A DNA stretch of 64,000 nucleotides from Candidatus Borrarchaeum weybense. GTDB lineage: Archaea > Asgardarchaeota > Sifarchaeia > Borrarchaeales > Borrarchaeaceae. The notes beneath the pieces were generated by a model. The model worked only from the letters and a program-made list of their open reading frames with translations. It ran no database searches and was not told the DNA's origin. A program made the position numbers and the translations under genes. Each line of letters opens with the position of its first letter. The first letter of the stretch is position 1. Positions 34,653 through 44,062 of this stretch are shown here, piece after piece. The stretch lies in the NCBI GenBank assembly GCA_019057385.1, contig JAHQJS010000005.1, positions 378,799 through 442,798 on the forward strand, in the 5' to 3' direction.

Positions 34653-35537
34653 TCATGTCATGTCCCATTCTTTAATGAACTGGTTTAGGTGTTCTTCCCC
34701 ATAGAATTTGTTAATGTAGTCCGTTGCCGTTTTCCTCGCCTTTTTAAGTTCTTGATCTGTTTGTATAGTCCATATTGGAGTTCTGTGAGTTCTCTGATCC
34801 CTTAGCCAGTCAATATCTATGGTTTTATATACCACACCCTCATGGTTACCAATATGTGTTAAATCCATTATTATGTCGCCTATTTGAGGTCCGGCAATAT
34901 AGGTCCCTGGTTTGGTTTTACCGGCTTCACCACCAACGACGACATAATTACAGTTTTCCCTGGCCCTGATTCGTGCGAAAAGATCAGTTTCCAAGAAGTA
35001 GGGGATTGGCATACGGCTGGGCACATAAACAATTTCTGCTCCCATCTCTCCTAAAATTTTCATAAAATCGGGTAACCATAACTCTATGCATTGACCAAGA
35101 CCAATTTTACACATACCAGTATCATATACTTCAGGTTTATCTCCAAGTTTGAATTTATAGCCTTGAGATCTAACTACAGCAGGTTCCCATGAGCAATAAG
35201 GGTGCATTTTATTATAAATGGTTGCAATACCGCCGTCAGGCTTTATTAGAATAACAGAGTTATGTATTGTCTTTTCTTCTTTGTCTATATAGCGATTCAA
35301 GTTAATGCCGAGCCATACACCGTGCTCATTTGCAAAACTCGATACATTGTCGAGCACTTCGCAACTATCCAAATCACAGATGTAACTAAATCCTACAAAG
35401 TATTCTGGGAAAAAGATATAGTCACATTCAACTTTTATAGCATCTTTACACATGTCTAGTTGTTTTTTTAGCCTATCCATCGGTTTCATTTCATGTGGTA
35501 ATGAAGGCTGTAGAGCAGCAATTTTAATTTTACCCAT
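34653..35537 (-). CDS. Carbon-nitrogen hydrolase (nitrilase superfamily)
   Basis: 294 residues. The catalytic triad is visible: Glu45 (IFFPEYF), Lys110 (IYNKMHP) and Cys150 (KIGLGQCIELWLPD). The usual block around the nucleophile is Gly-x-x-x-Cys-[TYF]-[DE]; here CIELWLPD has a Glu after Ile, a mild departure. It would hydrolyse a nonpeptide C-N bond (amide, nitrile or carbamoyl). It lies about 80 nt downstream of hdrB on the same strand and is probably co-transcribed, so its substrate may belong to the same pathway (inference). Confidence 0.87.
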   Translation of the reverse strand: MGKIKIAALQPSLPHEMKPMDRLKKQLDMCKDAIKVECDYIFFPEYFVGFSYICDLDSCEVLDNVSSFANEHGVWLGINLNRYIDKEEKTIHNSVILIKPDGGIATIYNKMHPYCSWEPAVVRSQGYKFKLGDKPEVYDTGMCKIGLGQCIELWLPDFMKILGEMGAEIVYVPSRMPIPYFLETDLFARIRARENCNYVVVGGEAGKTKPGTYIAGPQIGDIIMDLTHIGNHEGVVYKTIDIDWLRDQRTHRTPIWTIQTDQELKKARKTATDYINKFYGEEHLNQFIKEWDMT

Positions 35538-35615
35538 TAGAAATAACCTCGCTTTTTCTCAATTAAATTCTTTTATCCGTCAACCAATAACGTGTTTTAT
35601 GATGCAATGTCATCT

Positions 35616-36500
35616 TTATGAACTAAAAAGGCGTTCAAGGAGTTTTTTAGTTTTAATTCGGTGCGTATCAAGCCCTAATTCTTTTGGTTCGAGTCCCATA
35701 GCAAGCCCAAGAAGTTCCATGTAGTAAATCACTGGTATATTGTATTCTTCTTTCAGCTGTTTCTGAATCTGAAATTGTCCGACATCAAATTGGATGAAAC
35801 AGAAAGGACATACTGTTACAATACAATCTGCGCCAACTCTTTTCATCTCTATAAGTTTTTGTCTTGTCATTTGCAATGCAGAATCCATGTCTATGCTACG
35901 AATTCCTGTGCCACAACACTCCATTTTCTTCAAGTATGGAATGCTTGTCGCGCCTAAAGCTTCAACTAACACATCAAGTGATTGAGGTCTTTCTGGGTCG
36001 TCAAACGCCAAGATGGCACTCGGTCTAATAAGATGACAACCATAATGAACTGCAACCTTCAGATTTTGAAGAGGCTGTTTTACCATATCCTTAATTTTCT
36101 CGGGCCCAATCTCTTCAAAGAGGATTTCTACAATATGACGGACTTTTATGTCCCCTTTAAATTCTTTATTTATTTGAGAGAGGATAGCGTTTACTTCTTC
36201 TTTTAAGGTAGGATCATGCTTCAGTTCATGATTAGTTGTTTTTAGCGTTTCGAAACAACCATTACAGAGAGTTAGCATGTCGTAGCCCATTTCTTCTGCA
36301 ATGGCGATATTTCTTGCACCTAAAGAAAACCATGTCGTTTGGTCAAGCGATTGAATCCCGATAGGATCAGGGCAGCATCCCGCCCCGTTCAAAGGCAGTA
36401 AGTCTATGTTAAAGGCTGGTAGAACTTTCCTAACTGAGGCCTCAAAGTTCTGTAGACGTAAGGGGATCATGCAACCAAGAAAAAAGCCATAACTTGTCAT
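35616..36500 (-). CDS. HdrB-like heterodisulfide reductase subunit
   Basis: 294 residues with two complete CCG domains: C10, C42-C43, C79-x2-C82 and C155, C195-C196, C231-x2-C234. In HdrB these bind the two non-cubane [4Fe-4S] clusters where heterodisulfides are cleaved. The gene overlaps hdrC by 4 nt. No HdrA or MvhD lies nearby, so the electron donor is unknown. It may act on a heterodisulfide or another thiol or C-S bond, as HdrB-like subunits do in non-methanogens. Confidence 0.9.
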   Translation of the reverse strand: MTSYGFFLGCMIPLRLQNFEASVRKVLPAFNIDLLPLNGAGCCPDPIGIQSLDQTTWFSLGARNIAIAEEMGYDMLTLCNGCFETLKTTNHELKHDPTLKEEVNAILSQINKEFKGDIKVRHIVEILFEEIGPEKIKDMVKQPLQNLKVAVHYGCHLIRPSAILAFDDPERPQSLDVLVEALGATSIPYLKKMECCGTGIRSIDMDSALQMTRQKLIEMKRVGADCIVTVCPFCFIQFDVGQFQIQKQLKEEYNIPVIYYMELLGLAMGLEPKELGLDTHRIKTKKLLERLFSS

Positions 36501-36994
36501 TGCGTCTCCTCCTGCTCTGCCTTTTGCTCTTTAAGAGTTGATCCATTAAATTCAAGTTTCTTGTCAATACCGGTTAGTTCCATTATTTTTTGAATTTCGT
36601 CAACGTTAACCGCTGGGAATTCTGGTAGTCCCAGTTTCTTTCGTCGTCTTTCTATGGGGGACGAATATGCAACTGTTGTGCCTGTCGTATAAATTTGCAT
36701 GGCTTCTTCTTTAAGCCCTATTGGAAATTTTCCGTTTGAAGTCGCGACATTCTTTAACTGAAACAACACCTCTGCAGGGTAGACTAATTCTGGACAACGT
36801 TCGACACAGGCATGGCAGGCGGTACACAGCCAGATTACATCATCTGCGACCATTTTATCTGTATTTCCAAGAAGCATGTAAGCGATTATTTTGCGAGGAT
36901 TAAATCTACCGGTAATTTTGGCAGAGGGGCATGCACCGGTACAGGTGCCGCATTGGTAGCAGCGCTTAATCAGTACTTCGAAATTTTCTGGCAT
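36497..36994 (-). CDS. HdrC-like iron-sulfur subunit
   Basis: 165 residues. Two ferredoxin motifs, CYQCGTCTGACP (from about residue 12) and CTACHACVERCP (from about 55), would bind two [4Fe-4S] clusters and pass electrons to HdrB. The C-terminal extension of about 70 residues, with YSSPIERRRKKLGLP, matches HdrC proteins. First gene of the hdrC-hdrB-nitrilase operon. GGGAGAG lies before the ATG on the minus strand. It diverges from pgk. Confidence 0.9.
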   Translation of the reverse strand: MPENFEVLIKRCYQCGTCTGACPSAKITGRFNPRKIIAYMLLGNTDKMVADDVIWLCTACHACVERCPELVYPAEVLFQLKNVATSNGKFPIGLKEEAMQIYTTGTTVAYSSPIERRRKKLGLPEFPAVNVDEIQKIMELTGIDKKLEFNGSTLKEQKAEQEETQ

Positions 36995-37276
36995 TGCTTA
37001 TCTCTCCCTTACTGCAATTAATTTTCAAATTATTGACCGAAAGCTTACGTGATAATTCTTCAAATATCAGGAATCGAGAGTTTAAGTAAGCATAGTAAAC
37101 GATAATGAAGTTACAAGTAACGAAGGTTAATAAATATCTTATCCTTATAACAACGCTCAAAGAAAGGGAACTTCAGATTAAGACATCCTCAGAACGAAAT
37201 GTACTTTAATATTTTTATATTCTACAAGATTTATTGAGATCATATTATACATTCTCTTAACGACAGAGGGATACAT

Positions 37277-38515
37277 ATGGAAGTAATCAAATCAATAGAT
37301 GATATTGAAGTGAAAGGGAAAAGGGTTTTAGTTAGAGTTGACTTCAACTCCCCTATTGATCCAATGACAGGAAAAATTCAGGACGATACTCGAATCAGAC
37401 GTCACGCAAAAACTATTCAGAATTTAGTCGAACGTGGTGCAAAAGTTATTGTAATGGCGCATCAAGGTAGACCTGGAGACGCAGACTTTACAAGCCTTGA
37501 GCAACACGCTGAAGTACTTGGTAAAGTACTAGGGCGCCCTGTTCAATTTGTAAATAGTATTTTTGACGAAGCGGCAAGAGATAAAATTAGCGAATTAAAT
37601 GACGGGGATATCCTCGTCCTTGAGAACACTCGTTTTTATTCAGAAGAGGTTATTGAACGACCTGTTGAGGAACAAGCAAAGACCGAAATGGTACAAAAGT
37701 TAGCACCCTTACTTGATGCCTACGTTAATGATGCTTTCTCAGCTGCACACAGGTCACAACCTTCGCTTGTAGGTTTCATTCCAGTCTTGCCATCGGCGAT
37801 TGGATATGTTATGAAAGACGAGTTAGACGCGCTGATGAAAGTCGCAGGTAGTTCTGCACAAAAACCTTGTGTTTACGTGCTAGGTGGAGCAAAACCAGAA
37901 GATACACTAAAAGTGATTGAGTATGTATTAGAGCAAAATATTGCAGATTCAGTTTTAGCATCTGGTATAATGGGAAATCTTTTCTTGTTAGCAAAAGGTT
38001 TTGATATTGGCGATTCATACAGGGATTTCCTCTCAGAGAAAGGATACCTAAAGGTCATGGAAAAAGCAAAAGACGTGCTAAACAGATTTGAGAGCAGAAT
38101 CGTGCTGCCAGAGGATCTCGCTATAGGGGAAAATGGAACACGTGTGGAAGTTTCTCTGAATGAACTGCCATTATCCGCTTTACCCTGTGATATTGGTAAA
38201 AAGACTATTGAAAAATTCTCACAAGTCATAAACAACGCGAAAACAATTGTTTGCAACGGCAGTCCCGGGCAATATGAAAAGGAAACTTTTGCTGTTGGGA
38301 CAAAAGAAGTATTTTCTGCCATCGCTGAAAGCACCAACAAAGGGGCATTTTCGGTTGCAGGAGGTGGTCACACAATTGCTGGTTTGAACAAGTATAACTT
38401 ACTAAACAAGATTTCCTTTGTCTCAACTTCAGGAAAAGCAATGTTGTTGCTTCTTATGGGTGAATATAAAAAATTAGTTGTCCTCGAGGCTTTCAAAGCT
38501 TATGGTCAGTCCTGA
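37277..38515 (+). CDS. pgk: Phosphoglycerate kinase
   Basis: 412 residues. It interconverts 1,3-bisphosphoglycerate + ADP and 3-phosphoglycerate + ATP. N-domain: KRVLVRVDFNSPID and MAHQGRPGDADF; hinge and C-domain: YVLGGAKPEDTLKVIEYVL, VCNGSPGQYEKETFAVGT and VAGGGHTIAGLNKY. The length and GGGHT ending are of the archaeal type. CAGAGGG lies before the ATG. Stands alone. Confidence 0.96.
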   Translation: MEVIKSIDDIEVKGKRVLVRVDFNSPIDPMTGKIQDDTRIRRHAKTIQNLVERGAKVIVMAHQGRPGDADFTSLEQHAEVLGKVLGRPVQFVNSIFDEAARDKISELNDGDILVLENTRFYSEEVIERPVEEQAKTEMVQKLAPLLDAYVNDAFSAAHRSQPSLVGFIPVLPSAIGYVMKDELDALMKVAGSSAQKPCVYVLGGAKPEDTLKVIEYVLEQNIADSVLASGIMGNLFLLAKGFDIGDSYRDFLSEKGYLKVMEKAKDVLNRFESRIVLPEDLAIGENGTRVEVSLNELPLSALPCDIGKKTIEKFSQVINNAKTIVCNGSPGQYEKETFAVGTKEVFSAIAESTNKGAFSVAGGGHTIAGLNKYNLLNKISFVSTSGKAMLLLLMGEYKKLVVLEAFKAYGQS

Positions 38516-38550
38516 CCGACTTTTTCTTTTTGTGACAAGAAAAAGAAAAA
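38504..38550 (+). terminator. Terminator-like hairpins between convergent genes
   Basis: GGTCA-GTCC-TGACC (38504-38517) spans the pgk stop and is followed by a T tract. A second inverted repeat TTTTTCTTTTT / AAAAAGAAAAA (38521-38531, 38540-38550) could work on both strands, since the downstream gene is convergent. Archaeal termination mainly needs the T tract. Confidence 0.5.
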
Positions 38551-38567
38551 ATAAATTATGATCTATC

Positions 38568-39902
38568 TCATAACTTTTTAGCAGCTAGTTCTGCGGCCAA
38601 GCATACAGTTTCCAAAGTATCCGCAATTGGGGGTGCATAGCACGTATCAACTTTTGCAAGCTCATTTACTGTCATATTACTCTGGATAGCAGTGGCAACC
38701 ATATTAACTCTATGCCCAACGTCCTCGCGAGCTACAATTTGTGCACCTATGACTCTGCTATCATCTTTTCTAGCAAGTATCTTTACTTTTACTTTAGAGC
38801 CTCCAGGGAAATAATGTGGTTTTGTATGACCTGTCATCTTTCCAATGACTGTTTCAATGTTAGCTCTATCAGCAGCCCATTTTGTCAAGCCGGTGGCCCC
38901 GATTTCCAAACCATGAATCTTGGTCACAGATGACATGAGTACGCCAGGAAAGATGTCTCGTTGTCCAGCTGCGTTTCGACCAGCCACAAGCCCTTGACGA
39001 GTGGCCGTCGTTCCTAATTGAGAAAGTATGTATTCGCCCGTGATCAAGTGTTTACATTCCACACAATCGCCAATCGCGTATATATCGGGAATGCTCGTTT
39101 CCATGTGTTTATTTACTTGTATACCTTTTCCAACGCTTATACCAGCTGCTTTTGCTAACTTGACGTCTGCGCGTACGCCAGTTGCATTGATTGCAAAATC
39201 TGTATCTATTGTTTCTTCACCTATAACACATGCGTTAATTTCTTCATCGCCCAGTATTTCATCAACCCCACAACCGGTTATAATTTCAATTCCTAGGTCA
39301 GTCAACTCTTTGTGTACATCTTTGGCCATATCTTTGTCCAGTACAAGAGGTAAAATATAAGGTAGCATTTCAACTATCGTGACTTCAAGTCCTCGTTCTC
39401 GCAAAGCAACAGCTATTTCAAGACCGATAAGCCCCGCCCCAATTATAACAACACTTTTTGAGGTTTTAGCCCTTTCTTCGATTTCTATGCCATCTTCGAT
39501 AGTTCTAAGAGGTAAAACCCCTTCTGTATCAATCCCAGGGATTGGAGGACAAAATACATCTGCACCAGTGGCTAAAATTAGCGAGTCATACTCAATTGTT
39601 GATTCAGTTCCATTTTTGTCTATCGCCATAATGTATTTGCCTTTAGGCTCTATCTGTGTAACAGTAGTTTCAAGAAATGTATCGATTTTTGACATTTTGA
39701 AATAACTTTCACTATAGACAGTTAAATCATTGTAGCTTGGGATTTCTTTGCCGATGACGAAAGGCAATCCGCAACGTGAGTACCCGATGTCTTTATGCAT
39801 ATCAATTAGCGTTATCTCCGCCTTTCGATCGGTTTTTCTTGCAAAGGATGCAGCGCTGCTTCCAGCTGCACCGCCACCCACTATAACTATCTTTCGTGTC
39901 AT
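38568..39902 (-). CDS. CoA-disulfide reductase/NADH oxidase-type flavoprotein
   Basis: 444 residues from the ATG of MTRKIVIVGGGAAGSSAA (FAD loop). The single redox Cys is in GYSRCGLPFVIG, near residue 46, the position used in CoA-disulfide reductases, NADH peroxidases and coenzyme A-dependent persulfide reductases. The NAD(P) loop is VVIIGAGLIGLEIA, and the second FAD motif is DIYAIGDCVE. The C-terminal dimer domain is complete and ends AAELAAKKL. It would reduce CoA-disulfide, a persulfide, or oxygen with NAD(P)H. Last gene of the run acs-DRTGG-gcvH on this strand. Confidence 0.88.
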   Translation of the reverse strand: MTRKIVIVGGGAAGSSAASFARKTDRKAEITLIDMHKDIGYSRCGLPFVIGKEIPSYNDLTVYSESYFKMSKIDTFLETTVTQIEPKGKYIMAIDKNGTESTIEYDSLILATGADVFCPPIPGIDTEGVLPLRTIEDGIEIEERAKTSKSVVIIGAGLIGLEIAVALRERGLEVTIVEMLPYILPLVLDKDMAKDVHKELTDLGIEIITGCGVDEILGDEEINACVIGEETIDTDFAINATGVRADVKLAKAAGISVGKGIQVNKHMETSIPDIYAIGDCVECKHLITGEYILSQLGTTATRQGLVAGRNAAGQRDIFPGVLMSSVTKIHGLEIGATGLTKWAADRANIETVIGKMTGHTKPHYFPGGSKVKVKILARKDDSRVIGAQIVAREDVGHRVNMVATAIQSNMTVNELAKVDTCYAPPIADTLETVCLAAELAAKKL

Positions 39903-40008
39903 TTTATTCACCTGATTAAAGCTATAAACTTATCTTAAATCTATTTGGAAGTTATGGTATCTAAATGAAAAATAGAAGAAAAATAGAAGAATGAAAAAGT
40001 CAAAGAAA

Positions 40009-40425
40009 TTATTCTTCTTTTGCTACCTCTTCATAGAACTCTACAGCGTCATCAAAACTCATGAGACCCGCAAGTTCAGCATCAAGATCTGAAGGCTCAA
40101 CAACGATCATCCATCCCTCATCATAAGGGGACTCATTTACTAACTCTGGTGAGTCTTCCAACTCGCTATTGACTTCGGTGATGGTTCCACTGATTGGAGA
40201 AATCAAGTCAGAAACAGTTTTAACTGATTCAACTTCGCCGAAACTGTCACCTTGGCTTACATCGTCGCCTGAATCAAGAAGATCTACAACAACGATTTCT
40301 TTAAGTTGTTTTTGCGCATGATCTGAGATACCTATCTTAACTTTCCCGTCCTCTATTTTAAGCCATGAATGTTCCTTGTTATAATAGAGACCTTCACGCA
40401 CTTCAACTTCATTAATTATTACCAT
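40009..40425 (-). CDS. GcvH-like lipoyl-carrier protein
   Basis: 138 residues from ATG (MVIINEVEVREGLYY). The lipoyl-bearing turn is GEVESVKTVSDLISP with the modified Lys near residue 68. KIGISDHAQKQLKEIVVVDL and the ending GLMSFDDAVEFYEEV are typical. No glycine-cleavage P or T gene is near, so it could serve another lipoate-dependent system, for example as a lipoate-binding partner of Hdr-like complexes; this is inference. Note the hdrCB genes and a thiol flavoprotein in the same region. Confidence 0.9.
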   Translation of the reverse strand: MVIINEVEVREGLYYNKEHSWLKIEDGKVKIGISDHAQKQLKEIVVVDLLDSGDDVSQGDSFGEVESVKTVSDLISPISGTITEVNSELEDSPELVNESPYDEGWMIVVEPSDLDAELAGLMSFDDAVEFYEEVAKEE

Positions 40426-40530
40426 AATTACACCTCTATAATTTGACACTTCTGTTATTGTTGTATTGAAAAAACGTTTTATTTTTACTCCTTTAAAATC
40501 TTAACTCTCAATCTGAAAAAATGCAGAATT

Positions 40531-41604
40531 TTATTCTTCTTTCAAAATTTGTAAAATCGTTTGCCAGTCCACGTGTTTTTCAATTAATTCCTTCATAATT
40601 GTGATCGTGCTGAGTTTTGGCCTTATCTTCCCTACAATCCCTTCAATTTTTCTTACAGTACTGAATGTATCATATGGTACCAGAATGACCGGCACACCTC
40701 TTTCATCAGCCTTAACTAATACATGGGTGCTAGGATGCAAATTCCCTGTTAGTATGAGCACGGAAGTATCGGTTGTGAGTGCTGCGAGAGCAGTATCTGG
40801 TCGATCTCCTCCTAGAATAACAGCTTTGCGGATTGATCTTCTAAACCAACGTAAAGATGCCTCAGGACTCATTGCACCTACAAGGAAGTCTTCAACTATC
40901 AATTCATCCATTTTATCTTCCCCAACGAGTACTTCACCTTCACCTAGCACATTATAGATGTCTGAGACGGTTGGTGCAACGATACGGGTTTCAGCAGGAA
41001 TTAATCCAAAGATTGGGATATTAAATTGTTCCAAGATTGGATATGTTATCCCTTTAATGCGCTCTAGGACGTATGGTTCAATATAGTTGAAAATAATTCC
41101 AGAAAGAATTGTGTCAGTACCTGCCCTTTGTTCAATGAAGTATTTATCTCTAAGGATAGTATCAACCGCGCGATCATCCTTTCCTGTAACGATAAGGATC
41201 ATTTTTGAATCAAATTCTTTTGCAAGCTGAGCCCCATCAAGATCCAGACTAGCGTAATCATTTAAGCAACATGAACTCTCAATAATCAATATGTCATGTG
41301 CAGCAGACAACGTTTCGAAAGCGGTTTGAATTTTCTGATGTAACTCCTCTCTTTTACTTCTCTCTTCTAAATATCGAGTTGGTCGAAGCAAAACTGGACT
41401 AATTACATCAAGAGGATAGTCCATTCCTAAAATCACTTTCGCTAAGTGTGCGTCTTCATCATGGATATCATCGTGTATGCCTGGTTTTCCTATGGGTTTA
41501 AAATAACCAACGTTAAATCCTTGTTCCTTTAGTAAGATTGCTAAAGCCATACTGACCGCCGTCTTACCAGAATACCCTGCTGGAGAGGTAATAAACAATT
41601 TCAT
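40531..41604 (-). CDS. BioD-like NTPase with DRTGG domain
   Basis: 357 residues. The N-terminal half is a dethiobiotin-synthetase-like P-loop domain (SPAGYSGKTAVSMALA, then FKPIGKPG and IIESSCCLNDYASLDLDG). The second half is a DRTGG domain with VILGGDRPDTALAALTTDTSVLILTGN. The same arrangement forms the N-terminus of long phosphotransacetylases, but here the catalytic transacetylase domain is absent. In many archaea this protein is encoded beside ADP-forming acetyl-CoA synthetase, as here (125 nt downstream), and is thought to regulate it by sensing nucleotides. Confidence 0.87.
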   Translation of the reverse strand: MKLFITSPAGYSGKTAVSMALAILLKEQGFNVGYFKPIGKPGIHDDIHDEDAHLAKVILGMDYPLDVISPVLLRPTRYLEERSKREELHQKIQTAFETLSAAHDILIIESSCCLNDYASLDLDGAQLAKEFDSKMILIVTGKDDRAVDTILRDKYFIEQRAGTDTILSGIIFNYIEPYVLERIKGITYPILEQFNIPIFGLIPAETRIVAPTVSDIYNVLGEGEVLVGEDKMDELIVEDFLVGAMSPEASLRWFRRSIRKAVILGGDRPDTALAALTTDTSVLILTGNLHPSTHVLVKADERGVPVILVPYDTFSTVRKIEGIVGKIRPKLSTITIMKELIEKHVDWQTILQILKEE

Positions 41605-41729
41605 TCATTATGTCCTCCTAGTGCAAAGACATTTTCTGCTAGATATTTGTGTAGTTTATTTGAATTTTTATCTGTTTTTCATCATTAATCATCGTCATTT
41701 TTGCAAAGATTTGAATGGTAAATTCTCAA

Positions 41730-43844
41730 TTAATCTCGCCAACGACAACTTATTTTGACATCAAGTGCACTTGCACCTTCACCTTCATTATAAGCAAATA
41801 AAGGATTAATATCCATTTCCAAAATTTCTGGAAACTCAGTTACTAGTTGAGAAACTCTAAGAATCATATCTATTATGGAATTAATGTCTGCAGGAGGTTC
41901 ACCTCTTACCCCTCTCAATAACGTCCCTGCAGCTTTGGTTTCATAAATCATCTCTTTGACATCTTTGAGTGACATTGGGGCTAATCGAAATGTAACATCT
42001 TTTAAGACTTCGACAAAGATACCACCAAGCCCAAACATCACCATTGGTCCAAAAGTGAGGTCACGTGACATACCAATAATTAACTCTCGTCCTTTTGGGT
42101 TCATCTTTTGGACTTCAACACCATAAATCTTAGCATGGGGCATATATCTAACACTATTTTCAATTATTTGATTGTAGGCGTCAGTTATTTCTTTTTGTGA
42201 ACGTAGCCCTAAGCGTACTGCGCCAATGTCTGTTTTGTGGATAATTTGTGGACTTGCAATTTTTAGAACTACGCTTCCACCACCACTAATTCGGTTTGCA
42301 ATTTCGACTGCATCAAAAGCTGATCGTGCTAACTCGGTCGGAGGTGTCAATATTCCATATGCGTTAGCTACAGCTATTGCTTCATAGCCTAATAATGTTT
42401 TCCTTCCATCTTCTCTGACATTACGGAAAATTTCTCCAACTTTAGATCGATTTATGTCTGAGAATGGTTCTGGTAGCTCTCGCGCTTCTTCTTTCAGGTA
42501 TGCAGAGTATTTAGCCAATTGAGCCATTACAGCGACAGCACGTTCAGGAAAAGGATAATTCGCAATACCGGACTCTCTAAGTTTATTATCACCTTTTTGG
42601 GCGTCAATACCACCTATAAAACTCGTTACAATTGGTTTATTTGACTGTTGCTTAATATTTGCAATAACTTCAGCAGTAGTTTCAATGTCTGTCATTGCTT
42701 GAACCGTTAAAAGAACAATTACGACATCCACGTTCTCATCTTTTGCTGTAAGTTCCAAAGCGAATTTGAATCGATCGGATTTTGCATCTCCAAGAATATC
42801 TATTGGGTTATGTTTACCAGCTTCTTCGGGTAATCCCGTTCGTAGTTCTTTAAATGTTTCTTGTGAAAAGGCTGCGAGTTTAAGGCCATATTTATCAGCG
42901 GCATCAGTAGCTATGATACCTGGCCCACCTGCATTCGTAATAATTGCTACTCTGTTACCTTTTGGTAGTGGGGTCTTTGAAAACGCCTCAGCAAGATCAA
43001 AGAGCTCTTGCATTTCCGTTGCACGAATAACTCCAAGTTGCTTAAACGCGGTTTCATATGCCTGATCTAATCCAGATAAGGTTCCAGTATGTGATGATAC
43101 TGCTCTGGCACCAGCTTCTGAGACTCCTGACTTAATTATTACGACTGGCTTTTTTCTAGTTGCTTTGTTAACATTCTTCAGGAAATTTTCACCATTTTTT
43201 ATACCTTCAACGTAACAAAGGATTACCTTTGTTTCAATATCGTCGGCTAGTGCCGTAATAAAATCAGTCTCATCTAAACCTGCTTTATTTCCTAAACTAA
43301 TAAATCTGCTAAATCCAATATTTTCTTCTAAGCTCCAATCGAGAATGCCTGTGCATAATGCACCACTTTGAGAAATGAAGCCAACCGATCCACGGAGAGG
43401 CATTTTAGATGCAAATGAGGCGTTAATTGGCGTGAAAGTGCTGATCATTCCGAGACAATTCGGACCAAGCAAATCAATATTATACTGTTTACATAGTCTA
43501 ATCAATTCACGCTCTAAGTGTGCTCCTTCGATTCCAATTTCTTTGAAACCGGCAGATACTATAATAATACTTTTCAGGTTTTTTTCTGCACAATCTTTAA
43601 TAATTTGAATAACAAATTTTGCGGGGATGGCTATAACCGCTAAATCCAAATCATCATCAATTTCCAGTACACTTGAATAGCACTTATATCCCAATACTTC
43701 TTCAGCTTTTGGATTAACAGGATATATCTTGCCACGATATCCACTGTCAATTATGTTCGAAAGTATGGAGTATCCTACCTTCGCAGGGTTTCTTGATGCT
43801 CCAATGACAGCAACTGACTGTGGATTAAAGAAGTATTCAAGCAT
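41730..43844 (-). CDS. acdAB: ADP-forming acetyl-CoA synthetase, fused alpha-beta
   Basis: 704 residues. It converts acetyl-CoA (or other acyl-CoA) + ADP + Pi to acid + CoA + ATP, the main energy step of archaeal fermentation. The alpha part has a CoA-binding Rossmann fold (VAVIGASRNPAKVGYSI), LLGPNCLGMI and the phospho-His motif AVSSHTGTLSG (about residue 253). The beta ATP-grasp part begins near 490 with LGYEAIAVANAYGI and has VLKIASPQIIHKTDIGAVRLG and MDINPLFAY. Fusion of alpha and beta in this order is common in archaea. It diverges from the ribosomal operon. Confidence 0.94.
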   Translation of the reverse strand: MLEYFFNPQSVAVIGASRNPAKVGYSILSNIIDSGYRGKIYPVNPKAEEVLGYKCYSSVLEIDDDLDLAVIAIPAKFVIQIIKDCAEKNLKSIIIVSAGFKEIGIEGAHLERELIRLCKQYNIDLLGPNCLGMISTFTPINASFASKMPLRGSVGFISQSGALCTGILDWSLEENIGFSRFISLGNKAGLDETDFITALADDIETKVILCYVEGIKNGENFLKNVNKATRKKPVVIIKSGVSEAGARAVSSHTGTLSGLDQAYETAFKQLGVIRATEMQELFDLAEAFSKTPLPKGNRVAIITNAGGPGIIATDAADKYGLKLAAFSQETFKELRTGLPEEAGKHNPIDILGDAKSDRFKFALELTAKDENVDVVIVLLTVQAMTDIETTAEVIANIKQQSNKPIVTSFIGGIDAQKGDNKLRESGIANYPFPERAVAVMAQLAKYSAYLKEEARELPEPFSDINRSKVGEIFRNVREDGRKTLLGYEAIAVANAYGILTPPTELARSAFDAVEIANRISGGGSVVLKIASPQIIHKTDIGAVRLGLRSQKEITDAYNQIIENSVRYMPHAKIYGVEVQKMNPKGRELIIGMSRDLTFGPMVMFGLGGIFVEVLKDVTFRLAPMSLKDVKEMIYETKAAGTLLRGVRGEPPADINSIIDMILRVSQLVTEFPEILEMDINPLFAYNEGEGASALDVKISCRWRD

Positions 43845-43870
43845 TATGGAAGTTCACGACTCCTAGTATT

Positions 43871-43905
43871 GGATGCTCCTACCCTTTAGGTTGGGGTAGT
43901 TGACC
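43871..43905 (-). repeat. Solo IS200/IS605-like end palindrome
   Basis: On the minus strand it reads GGTCAACTACCCCAACCTAA then AGGGTAGGAGCATCC, nearly the same as the left end of the 13656-14040 element (GTCAACTACCCCACCCTAAA, AGGGTAGGTGCTTGG). It can fold with a CCT-AAAGG type stem. It lies between the acetyl-CoA synthetase start and the ribosomal protein operon. Likely a remnant of a transposed element. Confidence 0.45.
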
Positions 43906-44062
43906 TAAATTGATGTTTTGTGATATCATGATGAGGTTTTCGCTTTTAAGTGATTTTAGTGCTGTAGATTTAAAAATTTTGGACTTAATTACCATTAAAG
44001 ATAACTTTTTTAAAATGTTACACTTTGATCCTCTATGGTTTCATTGAATTAAGGTGTTATGT

